A stretch of DNA of 64,000 nt, taken from the NCBI GenBank assembly GCA_040285825.1, contig JAUPSS010000002.1, positions 1,178,001 to 1,242,000 of the forward strand, given 5' to 3'. Of the stretch, positions 29,940-39,806 are shown one piece after another. The notes beneath the pieces are model-generated. The model did not search any database, had not been told where the DNA came from, and worked only from the letters and a program-made list of their open reading frames with translations. How positions within the stretch are numbered: position 1 is the stretch's first letter; every line of letters starts with the position of its first letter. This stretch comes from Eukaryota sp. TZLM1-RC. Taxonomy: Eukaryota > Metamonada: BaSk clade. A program made the position numbers and the translations under genes.

Positions 29940-31937
29940 GTGTATTCACTCGGTCTTGTGCACTTAACTCGCTGCTGACCCCTGCAGCGGTCCAACAAAT
30001 TCGGACTGACCTTCCTGTGGTCACCGAGATTTGTCATGAAGCTTCTTTATTACTTCAATCTTTTCTTCTAAATTTTCCGTTGGCATCTAGAGCTTTAGTG
30101 GAACAGGATGTATGGTATCTGTTTATGACCGTCATCACCACTGGTTCTTTTCCAAAGCCTTCCACATCTAAAGGCCAACGCCAATTACTCCATATCTTTT
30201 ACAATGGATTTCTTCCTGAATGCCCACAAGACAGGTCTCTTGTTTCTGTGTGGGAAAATTCTTTAGTGCCTTACAGAAATTCATTCAATCTTTTCCTCAA
30301 TGATTGGCTGCAGTCCCAGAACTGTAATTTTATCAATAGAAAAGGACTTTCTCCTTACCTTGCTTGTCGGGCTCGTCAATTGGCCTCCAACGTTAAGACA
30401 AGTTTACCTAAAATTTGTCAGTCCTGGACAAAAAACTTTATTCGTGCTCATTGTAGAGCCCTGGATAAAACAAATGTCTTTGCAAATAATATTCTTTCAC
30501 TTTTGCCAGATGAACCACTAGCCCAACCCGAGGAAGTAGTAGTTGATTCTGTTCTTGAATACCTCATCAATTTCAATTTGAATAATTCAAGAGAAAGATT
30601 TTTTTTATTGAATGCATGTAGGTTTATCTTGAATCTCTTTCAAAGATTTCCTACCACTGCCTCCCTACTGTCCTCACATGATAAAATCACTTTTTCATCA
30701 AAGGAAATTAGTGAGCTTTTTCTCTTCAATCTTAAAATTTCACAATACTTACTCACTTTCTTTTCTCATATGCATTGCTGGAAGAAATTTAGAATAATAC
30801 CTTTAGCTTCTCATAAAGGTTCTAAATTTATTGAGGTACCTTCACAAATTTTCCACTCTGTGAAACAATTTCCACTTATTGAAGGATCTTCAATTTTATT
30901 TCGATTTTATTGAGGTACCTTCACAAATTTTCCACTCTGTGAAACAATTTCCACTTATTGAAGGATCTTCCAAAACAAAGTTTATCAAAAATACATGTCT
31001 GAAACGAATATTCAAACAATGTCCTTACCAAAAATTCAATATCAACAGAAAAAGTTTGAAAAATAGATTTAACAAAATTTTATTGAAAACTAATGGTAAT
31101 GAACTGCTTTTGACCTTTGAAGGTAAAAATAATGACTCAGAAAACACAGATGAGCTGGATGAACCACCGAAAAAGAAAAGAAGATCAAAAAATGAAATGA
31201 AAAGTGACCCTAATGCCAACAAAACCAGAGAAACACAGTTGAAAGGTACTAAAAAAATGCCCCGTCGAAGACGTAGACATCCAGTCGAAATTTTACCTGA
31301 AATGCTCCTTATTGGCGTTGATCTTGGCCAATCAAGATTATGTGGTTACTTCTTAAATGATAATCAATGTGGAGTTATCCCTTGTCCAACTGGCAGAAGA
31401 TACATGACAAAACCTTCACCCAGTAAACACTCTCCCAACCAATATTCCGTTCAAAATCTCAACCAATGTTTGAACCATTGGAATTTGGTCAGGAGGAAAG
31501 TGTATTTGGAAAGTAATCGTCAGAAATGGAAAATAATTAAATTTGATAACCGCAGACGAAAAGAGAGACGGTTCAGAGAAAGTCTCAACAAATTTCAAAG
31601 GCTGGCTGGACATCCTGAAAAACTCTATCTTGCTGTGGGTTCTGCTAATTTCCCTTCTCATTGCCGAAAAGTCAATCGATATGGATCAGCAAGGGCTTTC
31701 AGAAAATGGTTGTGTTATCAAAAGGACGTGAAGCACTTGTCAACCAGTGAATTTAATACAAGCAAAATGTCAAGTTGTTGCATGGCCGAGAATATTTAAG
31801 CAGGCTCATGGCAAATGCGTATTTGCACTGAGTGTCAAACAGTATATGACAGAGATATTTCACTGCAAAAAATATTCAAATTAAGAAGAAAGCGGAATTG
31901 TGGCCGGAAAGATACATTTGCCCAGATGCTCTGTTGA
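29915..31937 (+). pseudogene. Fanzor-type (eukaryotic TnpB-like) nuclease, family 1, copy B
   Basis: ATG at 29915 opens 333 codons; a 79-bp tandem duplication (30,828-30,891 repeated at 30,907-30,970) shifts the frame, and the rest continues to TGA 31937. Discounting the duplication the length is 648 codons with one TAA (31,797-31,799). Motifs: helical N-terminus; KKFRIIPLASHKGSK; Lys/Arg-rich KKMPRRRRRH; LLIGVDLGQSRLCGYF (RuvC-I Asp codon 31,320-31,322); SANFPSHCRKVNRYGSARAF; SEFNTSK (RuvC-II Glu codon 31,749-31,751); CCM and ICTEC zinc ribbon; YDRDISLQKIF (RuvC-III Asp codon 31,854-31,856). Fanzors are RNA-guided DNA nucleases encoded by eukaryotic transposons. All three acidic catalytic positions survive here, but the frameshift and TAA predict no full product. 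Confidence 0.82.
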
Positions 31938-32219
31938 GGAAATGAATGGGGAACCTGAGCATACAGAAACAAAATCTTTTGAGACCGATCTACAAATGCC
32001 CTAGTAGCATTTGGTAGATCCACTTAGATACATCAAGTCGCGAGGCTTTGTTCTGTGAAAGCAGTAGGTGTATTTAAGTGAGGTAGCCCATTGACGAAGA
32101 TCATGATTGTCTTTGTCAAATGATGCTACATGTCTCTTACAGCCTGTGAGTAGACATTGAGAAAGTTGAAAACAGGAGTGAATTTCACAGGGGAATACAT
32201 GATAAGTGAAATTCACAGT
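31938..32219 (+). ncRNA. Candidate guide-RNA (omega/fRNA) region at the 3' end of Fanzor family 1
   Basis: The 280 bp after the nuclease frame are nearly as conserved between copies A (20,479-20,804) and B as the coding part, although no sense-strand frame exists. In TnpB and Fanzor systems the guide scaffold is transcribed from the element end next to the nuclease. The inverted pair gaatttcac/gtgaaattc near the terminus could form a terminal hairpin. This assignment rests on position and conservation only. Confidence 0.3.
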
Positions 32220-32254
32220 TAATATGTACACGTGTTGTACACGTATTACAAAAG

Positions 32255-33530
32255 CTATCTACTAGACAGATACTGAGGCCTTTCATTACCACTCATCTTC
32301 GCTTCAGCAATCGCAAACATATTCAGACAAGCCAGCTTATTTCTATTGAAAAGCTTTGTTGAGCCTTTGTTACTGAGTTTGCAACTGTCACTGTTGCAAG
32401 CTTATAAACCATGACATGCAGTAGCAGGAGTCTGTTCTCTTCTATAGAATCTGGGATTTGTTACTCTCAAAAACGTAGCAACCTTCTCAAAACAAAGAGG
32501 ACATTTTGCTGAAGTGAAAGCTTCATTCATCATCAATACTTCAAATCCATTTCTTTTCAAAAATTGAATCCATCCACTGCCTCGAGTAGGCCTTTGATGT
32601 TTCAAATTCTTGGAACCTTTTTACCATAACCACCAATTAGTATTAAAGTGTCTTTTGGATTGCCAAACTGCTGAACAAGGTTTTTTAACAACCAACTTTC
32701 AGTCTTTTGCTTGTGAATAAAAGCTTGCATTTTATGAATGCTCCACAAGTCAAGACTATAAAAGTCAATTGTCAAAAAAACTTGCCGACACAAAGTTTGG
32801 CAACCACAAAGTTGGAAAAACTCTATAAAAGTCTCGAGTGTCATTTCGGTAGACTCCATCATTTGGTTCCTGTCGTAATCTACCTCAGTTTACTTTGTCG
32901 CCCTTCGTTTTTGTTTTTCATTAATCCTGCTTTTCAAAGACCAGTACATCTGAGTCATTCTCAACCATTTGAATTTCTTGTCTTGATTCATCACCCGACT
33001 ATTTCTTTGCTGTTCAGTTTCATGTTCAGGCACCATGGAATAATCTTGATACATTTTTTGACTCCCAAAATTCAATTAATCATGTTTTCCGGATCACAAA
33101 CAACAATTCGTTTGTCTTGAAAAGTATCAACATCAACATCTTCAGTATATAATTTAAAAAAACTGGCCGTTTTGTCTGGCCTACAATTTTGAACTTTTCT
33201 TATTACGGCAAACAAATTCCACTGCAATATTTAATCCATCTGTGTGAATAATGTTGTTGAAATTATTAGAAAGCTTTGAACTTGGGATTGTGCATTGGCC
33301 ATTCTTTTCTAGGCAACAAATCGTCAAACAATGGTTGTTTGAAAATTGTCTATGTTGTCATACTAGTATCTTGTTGAAAACCCCTAAACACAGATCCATT
33401 ACACCACTTCTTTACCGATTTACATCATTTTGAGGAAAAGAGTGGAATCTTTGTGCTTGTGTTTGGAACATTGCTGCTTGTACATTGTTCAACTTGATCT
33501 TGAATCCAGATCTAGACAATCATGATAATA
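32255..33530 (-). pseudogene. Fanzor-type nuclease, family 2, copy C, broken
   Basis: Read on the minus strand from about 33.5 kb: NNIIHTDGLNIAVEFVC (the TDG segment before RuvC-I in Fanzors), then RIVVCDPENMIN (RuvC-I; GAT codon 33,093-33,095, with DPE where DPG is usual), DTLILIGGYGKK, RPTRGSGWIQFLKRNGFEVLMMNEAFTSAKCPLC (split across two of the family's segments; RuvC-II Glu codon 32,522-32,524 and zinc CxxC), VTNPRFYRR, ACHGL, a TAA, CNSDSC, and FNRNKLACLNMFAIAEA (RuvC-III, Asp replaced by Asn, codon 32,339-32,341), ERPQYL, stop at 32255. Multiple stops and frameshifts. It converges with Fanzor family 1 copy B, only about 35 bp from that block. Confidence 0.8.
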
Positions 33531-33821
33531 AACAATAATGATGAAAATTATAGAAAAGATAAATTTAATGATTTGTACTTTAAGTTATCAATTACTTATT
33601 GAAACAGAAACTAAAAGATTACTATTGAGTGATGTGAATAAGTTTATCCAAAATAAAATACATATTTGCATTCGATCGATTGTCCTTAATGTAAGATGAT
33701 GCATTGTGAAAGCACGGAGGACAGTCACAGTGATTCTAAACAAGATAGTGTAACTGATCATGGCTGACAAATAAATCATTGTTGATCAAGAAAAAATTGG
33801 TTTATATACAATTAAGAAACT
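33531..33821. other. Short intergenic stretch
   Basis: About 290 bp with no recognised feature; it separates the Fanzor relic from the membrane protein gene. Confidence 0.35.
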
Positions 33822-34256
33822 TTACAATGAATCAAGCTCGATAAATACAGTATCATCACTTGTCAGAGAAACCTTGGTCTTCAAGGTGTTAAAGTTGTCA
33901 GCAGAAACATAAATGTCCAGACTGCCTCTACCTATTCGTTGAAAAGTTACATGGCCATTTTCATCAGTAGGACGTGACTCAATCGTTTTGTTGTCCTGAG
34001 ATATCACAACGGAAGCATCTGAAATGGCTGATTTCTCAGTACTGGTCATTACAAAGACAGAAAGGGAAAAGCCCGTAATGTACCCAGAGAAGAAATATGT
34101 TAGTATCACAGATGTTGCAACAAGAGAAGTGATCAGTAAACACCAGAGGATCCATTTACATGACCAACCAGATCTGTACCTCTTGAGATCTGCCTTTTCA
34201 ACACCCATATCCTTAAGTAGATCAGTTGCATAATGTTCGAGATCCAATGTCGTCAT
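33822..34256 (-). CDS. Hypothetical single-pass membrane protein with a small beta-sandwich-like domain
   Basis: 144 residues, ATG 34256, TAA stop. Residues 1-30 are charged, then Trp/Leu/Val-rich CKWILWCLLITSLVATSVIL and YFFSGYITGF form a transmembrane segment at about 33-60. The positively charged KRYRSGWSCK before it suggests that the N-terminus faces the cytosol. The C-terminal 80 residues alternate hydrophobic strands with turns (ISDASVVISQDNKTIESRPT, ENGHVTFQRIGRGSLDIYV), like a carboxypeptidase-regulatory or Ig-like fold. No family recognised. It would be a type II membrane protein of the secretory pathway or surface. Confidence 0.65.
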   Translation of the reverse strand: MTTLDLEHYATDLLKDMGVEKADLKRYRSGWSCKWILWCLLITSLVATSVILTYFFSGYITGFSLSVFVMTSTEKSAISDASVVISQDNKTIESRPTDENGHVTFQRIGRGSLDIYVSADNFNTLKTKVSLTSDDTVFIELDSL

Positions 34257-34769
34257 TTTTAAAACTGATGTCTATAACAATAAAATAAGTGGTCTTTTGG
34301 AGGGGCTGAATTTTTCAAATGTTGAAGATTTTCCAACCATTTCAATAGAATTCTCAAACCTAAGTTCAATGAATTTCATGTGTTTTCGTTGTTTCCAATA
34401 ACTACTTGACAGGGATCGGCTATTACTGATTCGCCTCAGTTCTTGTGCTATTCTCAACCCACCATCTCGATTTCCTAATTATTTTTCATGATAGACCTCA
34501 CCAACGCAGCTATTTATATGATTTTTTGTTTAATATACTCCATAAATGTATTAAATCAGAAATTTTTGGAATTGATCTGAGGGATCTGATGGTCATTTGG
34601 CAAAAAAGCCAATAAAAGTTTGGCACCTCTGTTGCTTTCTTTTGCCTTGTCATTAAACCTCGTGCTTCAGAACTTGGGAAGACCAGAACAAAAGAACCAG
34701 AGTTGCTTACAAATGTATTTCCGCAAAGAGTCATCAATCCCAGATTATGGACATGTTATACATTGATAC
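34257..34769. other. Intergenic stretch
   Basis: About 510 bp. A minus-strand stretch at 34,457-34,330 (RKHMKFIELRFENSIEMVG) weakly resembles a piece of the family 3 Fanzor (QRKHMKFKEPTKG), but it is too short to assign. Confidence 0.35.
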
Positions 34770-35380
34770 TATTAAGATTGACAGTTTTTTATTCCTGGAA
34801 CAGTCAAATTTTAAACTCAACCAAAAACCTTAACTAATGCTTTTAGCAACTGAAAACCCCATTAATTGAATGACGGGAGATTTTCGCTATTCACTTGCAT
34901 AACTCGCTTGTTATGAAACTCCGTAATGTTATTCAAAGCGAACTGGATGATGAGCAGATTTTTACATATCATAAACACAATCACGAACAGCATTGTGGAT
35001 AATTGACCTTTTTCGAATGAATTTACAACAGGAAATAATGTGACCAAAAGAAGCATAAGCACCACACTTACATTTCATATCGAATAACCGTCGGGGAAAA
35101 GGTAAATTAAGTCTAATTCGCATGACTGTCAAAAATTGAATAACTGAAATCAATAGTCCAAAACGGTGAGGAACTTGTGTTATCAAACAAAATGAACTAA
35201 TTTTTTTGTAAACTGTATTTTTAAATGAACTATTTTGAAAACAATTGAAACTACACAAAGAAGGCAAAAATAATTTCAAAGAATACCACTGGAGTCGTTT
35301 GCCATAATAATTTGGTTGTTCGGTGATATAGATTATAGAATATTCCACAATACCAAGTTCTGGATATTGTGTCTTAAGGT
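34770..35380 (-). mobile_element. LINE family 4, second copy, with internal deletion
   Basis: The minus frame 35348-34962 (128 codons) includes CLITQVPHRFGLL, IRLNLPFPRRLF and the zinc region CKCGAYASFGHIISCCKF with RSIIHNAVRDC. The 3' UTR is nearly identical to 13.44-13.62 kb. Compared with that copy about 400 bp carrying the endonuclease domain are missing between ttattcaaag and cgaactggatg. Confidence 0.8.
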
Positions 35381-35465
35381 GAACAAAAATTGGATGAAGA
35401 GAAAGACAAAAAAGGAAGGGGTCATTGGATCACCCTAATTTGCACCTGAATACTAGGATATAGTA

Positions 35466-35780
35466 TCAGTTTTCGACTACTGCAAAATAAGAAGAATGTT
35501 GAAGTGCTTCAACAATAGCACCACGTTTCACTGAATTAAAGGCAATTTTGAAATTACAGACAACTGCAACATTTTTTCTTGATAAACTCATAAATACATC
35601 AACACCATTAGCAGCAGCATTTGCTCCATCATATGTTCCTATACCAAATTGAAAAGCACCAAGAAACTCTTGAGCACTATTCTTGGTACGATTGAAGACT
35701 AGTGTAGATAGCAGACGTGTGATCACTCCACCAATTGCAATGAGACGAACACAACAGTTTGACTTTGCTAAAAGAATCAA
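35466..35780 (-). mobile_element. LINE reverse transcriptase fragment
   Basis: 104 codons on the minus strand: RLIAIGGVITRLLSTLVFNR (the R-P-I-xx-G RT block, with P replaced by L), FQFGIGTYDGANAAANGV and VAVVCNFKIAFNSVKR, which aligns with RT motif A of the 41-kb LINE (VCMSLDFSNAFNSLSR) with the catalytic Asp replaced by Asn. It is likely inactive and from another family than the 41-kb copy. Confidence 0.7.
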
Positions 35781-36055
35781 TCTTAAAAAACATAATTCTG
35801 TAGGAAAGCATTTAGGATGTTGAGATTTGCAAATAAATCAATTCTTGAAAGTGTTTGACCAACACTATTTCACATGAACTTTAACTCACGAACATTAGAT
35901 TTTTGCACATAGACTAGAATAAATTCTGTTCATTAAAAAAAAGATTCACATCAATCGAACAAGTTGAGTGCAATTAGGGTTCAAAGTATTTTGATAAACA
36001 AACTTTTTTATAGATTAAGCAAACTCAATAAATGAAACATTAAAAGACCAATCTA

Positions 36056-38260
36056 CTAGTGTCTCAATCTTGGTAAACATTTTGGCTTTGTAAAGGGTGA
36101 AAAAAAGCTACCGACTCTAAATCCAACATCTTGAAAACTAGGACATTCAACGAGAAGCTCTTTTATCCAAGTAGATATTATGTGTTGGTATTCGTTGAAC
36201 CTTACATCAGCAAAAACAACTACGCCATAGTCAGAAGCGTGGCGAACTACCCTACCTGCAGCTTGGTTGACTAGTCTCATCGCATTTGATATCCAAAAGT
36301 TTGAGGCAAATTGAGACCCAAACCTGTTGCGCATTAACTCAACCTTAGCTTTTGCCTCCAAGTCGGTAGGATTAGGTAGAGGGAGGCCGGCAATCACCAC
36401 AATTCTGGCCAAGTTATCAGAAAAGTTGATTCCTTCGGATAATCTTCCACCCAAAACACTGAACAGTACCACTTTAGAGGAAATGCACTTTGCCCTGTAT
36501 GTTGAAAAAAACTCATCGAAATCAGCATTGTTGGGCTCAAGCATAACATTGAGGATAAATGATGAAGAAAATGATTTGCAATATCCATGAAATGAATTCA
36601 TTGCATCCTTAGAAGAGAAAAAGACCACCAGTCCTCCGAATGGTAGAATATTAAATAGATTAACCAAAACACTTAAAAACTCTTCAGAATGTTTCGAATC
36701 CTGTCTGCTACTGTAAGTAAATTTCAATGATATCCCAGAAGGTCCCTTTGAGCACAGTAGGGGTAAAAAAGCCGATTGAGGAATAAGATGTTTGTAAGAC
36801 CGAAAGCAAAAGTTACCTCTGAAATTAGGAAACATTAAGCTCTTTATCGTGTTGACTGGTGTCAAAGTTCCTGAAGCAACTATAATAGCATGTGCTTTTT
36901 GAACCAATGGTTCCAACACAAAGGAGGGGTCAATAACTGAAACTTTTAGTTGCTCTTTTGAATATATGACCTTAATCACATCGTCTGGTTGGCTGAGGGC
37001 TATAAGAATTGATACAAAGGGAATAATGGCATTCTGCTCAACCTCTTGATCTAACAGCTTTGATAACTTTGGTCCCAAACGAAATCTCTTTGCCCAATTG
37101 ACTAGTGGTATGAAATTGATATTATCCACATCCAAATGAGCCAGAAACTCAACCCCAGACAAACAGCATGTGTTTTCTGTTGAAGCTAGGTGATTTATAA
37201 GAAGATTTATCACCCTTGACAATTTTCGGCAATTGCGCAAATTATTAGGTAGCAGTCTACTAGAGTATAAGTGTAAATATTGAATAATCTGTTCAGAAGC
37301 AATCTTCAACAATTTAGAGCTAATTTCAGCAGAAATAAACGATTCCAAAGCTGACGTGACATTATGTCCTTCATCTAAAACAATAATGGAATTTTCTATA
37401 TTCATCAACTCTGGATCTGAAAATAACATTTGAAACGGCGCAAATAAAATACTACTATTTCTAGAAGCTAAACGAACAGAAAAATAAGGACAACAACCTC
37501 CCATTTCATCACCCATTCTCCTCACCTCTTCAATGTCTACCACACCATCAACTATCCTGCCTGTAAGTGCATTTACTCTCTCCCTTGCACCATGTGTACA
37601 ACCCCCTGAATCACGAAGCTTTCTACACTGAAAGGTTGGATCCATTGATTCACGAACTGATTGTATTGGGCAACAAAGTTTGCGTGAACCAAGAATGGAA
37701 GATCTAAAAACAGAAGAAAACTTTGTCGTCTTAAATTCATTTACAACTTGCTTCAATTGGGAATGAGTTCGAGAAAGATAGAAAACTCTATGTTTAATAA
37801 GAACTTCATCATCATAGTCATTGTCGTTAGAATTTGGCTGAACTTCTTCAGTATCAGAATCTCCCACACCAGTATCAGCAAACTTGGCTATTGAGGATGT
37901 AATCTTCTTTGAATTATTCTTGTCTAGATTAAATCGCAAAAGTGCATCTTTAAATGTTTGAATTCGGTCGTTTAATCGCTGTCGTATGGCAGCAGACTCA
38001 GAATCTCTGGACCTTTGACTTTGAGACATAACCCAAGAGGGAAGAGAGTTCAGGATTGAAGAAGAAGGGGTTAAAAGATAGTCAGGAACGTCATGTTTTT
38101 TAGACTCAAGCCAGGAAAGGAGTGCACAGAGTAATGAAAGAGTTTTACCTGTACCTGTGGGAGACTCAAAGAATCCTATACCACCTTCGTCAAGGAGAGA
38201 AGTAACATCATCCATAAGTTCCTGTTGGACAGAATATGGAGTAAATGGAAATCCATACAT
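36056..38260 (-). CDS. CHL1: DDX11/CHL1-type Fe-S superfamily 2 DNA helicase
   Basis: 734 residues from ATG 38260 (MYGFPFTPYSVQQELM, the conserved DDX11 Q-motif start) to TAG. The open frame runs further upstream, but only into a MITE and without an ATG. Walker A ESPTGTGKT (Lys39); motif Ia YLSRTHSQL; four Fe-S cysteines in RKLCCPI, FQCRKL, GGCTHGA and GGCCPYF; motif II DEGHN (Ala to Gly relative to DEAH); ASGTLTP; GGRLSEGINF (motif V); QAAGRVVRH (motif VI). DDX11/CHL1 resolves secondary structures and supports sister-chromatid cohesion. FANCJ and RTEL1 are relatives, but the start block favours DDX11. It is shorter than human DDX11 (about 970), mostly in the linker. Confidence 0.92.
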   Translation of the reverse strand: MYGFPFTPYSVQQELMDDVTSLLDEGGIGFFESPTGTGKTLSLLCALLSWLESKKHDVPDYLLTPSSSILNSLPSWVMSQSQRSRDSESAAIRQRLNDRIQTFKDALLRFNLDKNNSKKITSSIAKFADTGVGDSDTEEVQPNSNDNDYDDEVLIKHRVFYLSRTHSQLKQVVNEFKTTKFSSVFRSSILGSRKLCCPIQSVRESMDPTFQCRKLRDSGGCTHGARERVNALTGRIVDGVVDIEEVRRMGDEMGGCCPYFSVRLASRNSSILFAPFQMLFSDPELMNIENSIIVLDEGHNVTSALESFISAEISSKLLKIASEQIIQYLHLYSSRLLPNNLRNCRKLSRVINLLINHLASTENTCCLSGVEFLAHLDVDNINFIPLVNWAKRFRLGPKLSKLLDQEVEQNAIIPFVSILIALSQPDDVIKVIYSKEQLKVSVIDPSFVLEPLVQKAHAIIVASGTLTPVNTIKSLMFPNFRGNFCFRSYKHLIPQSAFLPLLCSKGPSGISLKFTYSSRQDSKHSEEFLSVLVNLFNILPFGGLVVFFSSKDAMNSFHGYCKSFSSSFILNVMLEPNNADFDEFFSTYRAKCISSKVVLFSVLGGRLSEGINFSDNLARIVVIAGLPLPNPTDLEAKAKVELMRNRFGSQFASNFWISNAMRLVNQAAGRVVRHASDYGVVVFADVRFNEYQHIISTWIKELLVECPSFQDVGFRVGSFFSPFTKPKCLPRLRH

Positions 38261-38332
38261 GACCACTGAGAACACAAAGTGCAATACTAAGGGAGTATTT
38301 GGTTGTATTTGGATCTGAGAATTTAAAATGTA

Positions 38333-38767
38333 CTGTATTCTCCCGATTAGAGCACCTGGCTCTATTTTAGAGCATCCCGCCACCCAATTAGAGGCTCTAT
38401 TCAGGGGTGCTCTATTCGAGAGGATACCACATTATAGTCCAAATTACATTTTTAAAAAAACTTTATTGTTAATACAATTTCTAAGCTACCAACATATCTT
38501 CTACAACAATGATTGGTTGAGAAGGAGAATCCGCACTTCGACGATGATTTCTAGAGACCATGTGAGAAGAAGGAATAGAATATCAAATTGTTCATCCACT
38601 TTCCAGTATTGTAATTTGCTAAGTTAGAAATACAGTTTAACAAATACTATTGACTGCAGTTGATTTTACTCAAGTATGAGGGTGCTCTATTCAAGAGCGC
38701 TCTGTTATAGAGCACCCCTTGGGGAGGTGCTCTAATCGGGGGGGGGGTGCTCTAATCGGGAGAACAG
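38333..38767. mobile_element. MITE with TA target duplication, 69-bp upstream of CHL1
   Basis: 435 bp with terminal inverted repeats (left CTGTATTCTCCCGATTAGAG, right complement CTGTTCTCCCGATTAGAGC), flanked by TA at 38331-38332 and 38768-38769. The interior is built from repeated and inverted forms of gctctattc and agagcac and encodes no transposase. The TA duplication and CTGT/CAG-type ends fit a Tc1/mariner or pogo-mobilised element. It lies between about 70 and 500 bp upstream of the helicase start codon. Confidence 0.85.
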
Positions 38768-38861
38768 TATATCGAATGAATATCACCAACACTAATATAA
38801 ACTTCTCAGCACCAAGGGTTACTATACACTAAACACCTTGGAAATACGTTGATGAAAACAG

Positions 38862-39806
38862 CTACCGCTGTCTCCTTAGACGTCTTACACGCCTTGGTCT
38901 TCGGAATGGTTCTGGCCTAGCACCAGTGAAATACTCACTGTTTGCAATCTTCAGCTGATTTCTGGAGGCTGAGATGTCCCTAAACTAGTTTGTCTGACAT
39001 CGAGGGCAATCGAACTAAGCGTTATTTACCCTTCCGTCATCATGATATATCTTTCTGTGGAAGACCTTTCAGCAATTCACTTTTGCTGAGGTCATAAACT
39101 CGTCCCCCACTTCACGTTTTCAAAGTGTTTTTGGATTCATTTGAGAAAGTTCTTTCTGGGGAATTCACAGCTTGACGAGAAGGACCACCGCCACCATTGC
39201 CGAACCAAACTATAGTGTTTCTTCCTTCAGACAAGCGTTTAATTTTGTTAATAAAGCTAGTTAGTCTCTTTTGTCTTCGTATGAAAAAATCAAACTTATC
39301 TCTTCTAAGTTTTTTTCTTGCACCAAGCAGGTTTCTACACATAATTGAAGAATATTTAGACATTCCTCAGATTCAGAAACATAAGGTAAACTTATTTCAA
39401 TCAGATACTCTTGGAAGCTCTGAGCGGAATAAGCATTATGAGTTACATGAGTGAGAGGAGGAGGGTGATTTGATTTTCGTTCTTTTGGGTTTTTTTGGGC
39501 AGAATTTCGGAAAGAACCAATAGTCTACCACAAATGGCTAACAAAAAACAAATTTTCATCAGGATGTCGATAATTGGGCTGTTCATTCACTGGTAACCGT
39601 GGTCTTTGATGTGGATTAGCTTTTCTATGTACATTATATTTTCTTTTCGTTTCAGAGTTATGAAAATCATAATTTCCAGAGACACGTCTCGACTCAAGTT
39701 CCGCTTTAGTAGGACGATTACATTTTCTTCGCTTTCTGAGTGCACATGAACCGCAAAGAATCACCATTTGGAAAAATGGTGCAGTGAATAGATTTAGATT
39801 AATCAA
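38862..39806 (-). pseudogene. Fanzor-type nuclease, family 4, broken
   Basis: On the minus strand: RNLLGARKKLRRDKFDFFIR, RNTIVWFGNGGGGPS and VNSPERTF (the FGxG ... P segment before RuvC-II), DEFMTSAKVNC (RuvC-II Glu codon 39,099-39,101, then the first zinc Cys), a TGA, CPRCQTN, a TAG, FRDISASRNQLKI (RuvC-III Asp codon 38,976-38,978), and FTGARPEPFRRPRR ending TAG 38862. The order and motifs match the C-terminal half of Fanzors, with RPEPFRRP typical of their tail. RuvC-I is not recognised. The further upstream 39,806-39,525 frame (CGSCALRKRRKC ...) is only tentatively included. Confidence 0.75.

Larger units (their letters stand above)
29779..32219 (+). mobile_element. Fanzor family 1 element, copy B
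   Basis: This is the inverted duplicate of 20,479-22,836. The left limit is where the two copies diverge (near gaggggaaagtg) and the right limit is gtgaaattcacag at 32219. It contains the Fanzor frame and about 280 bp of conserved 3' non-coding DNA. The right end contains gaatttcac and gtgaaattc in inverted orientation 30 bp apart, a possible subterminal hairpin. Confidence 0.75.

Noticed and set aside
31741-31860. A short intron removing the TAA in Fanzor family 1
   Set aside because: The only nearby GT...AG pair (gtcaagttg...aagcag, 35 nt) changes the frame and would delete a zinc-ribbon cysteine pair.
20479-32230. Opposite-strand frames over the Fanzor 3' regions (for example 76 codons at 32,001-32,231)
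   Set aside because: They are antisense to conserved non-coding DNA, differ in stops between copies and have no recognisable domain.
38261-38383. Longer N-terminus for CHL1
   Set aside because: The extension begins with GTG inside a MITE and precedes the conserved MYGFPFTPYS start.
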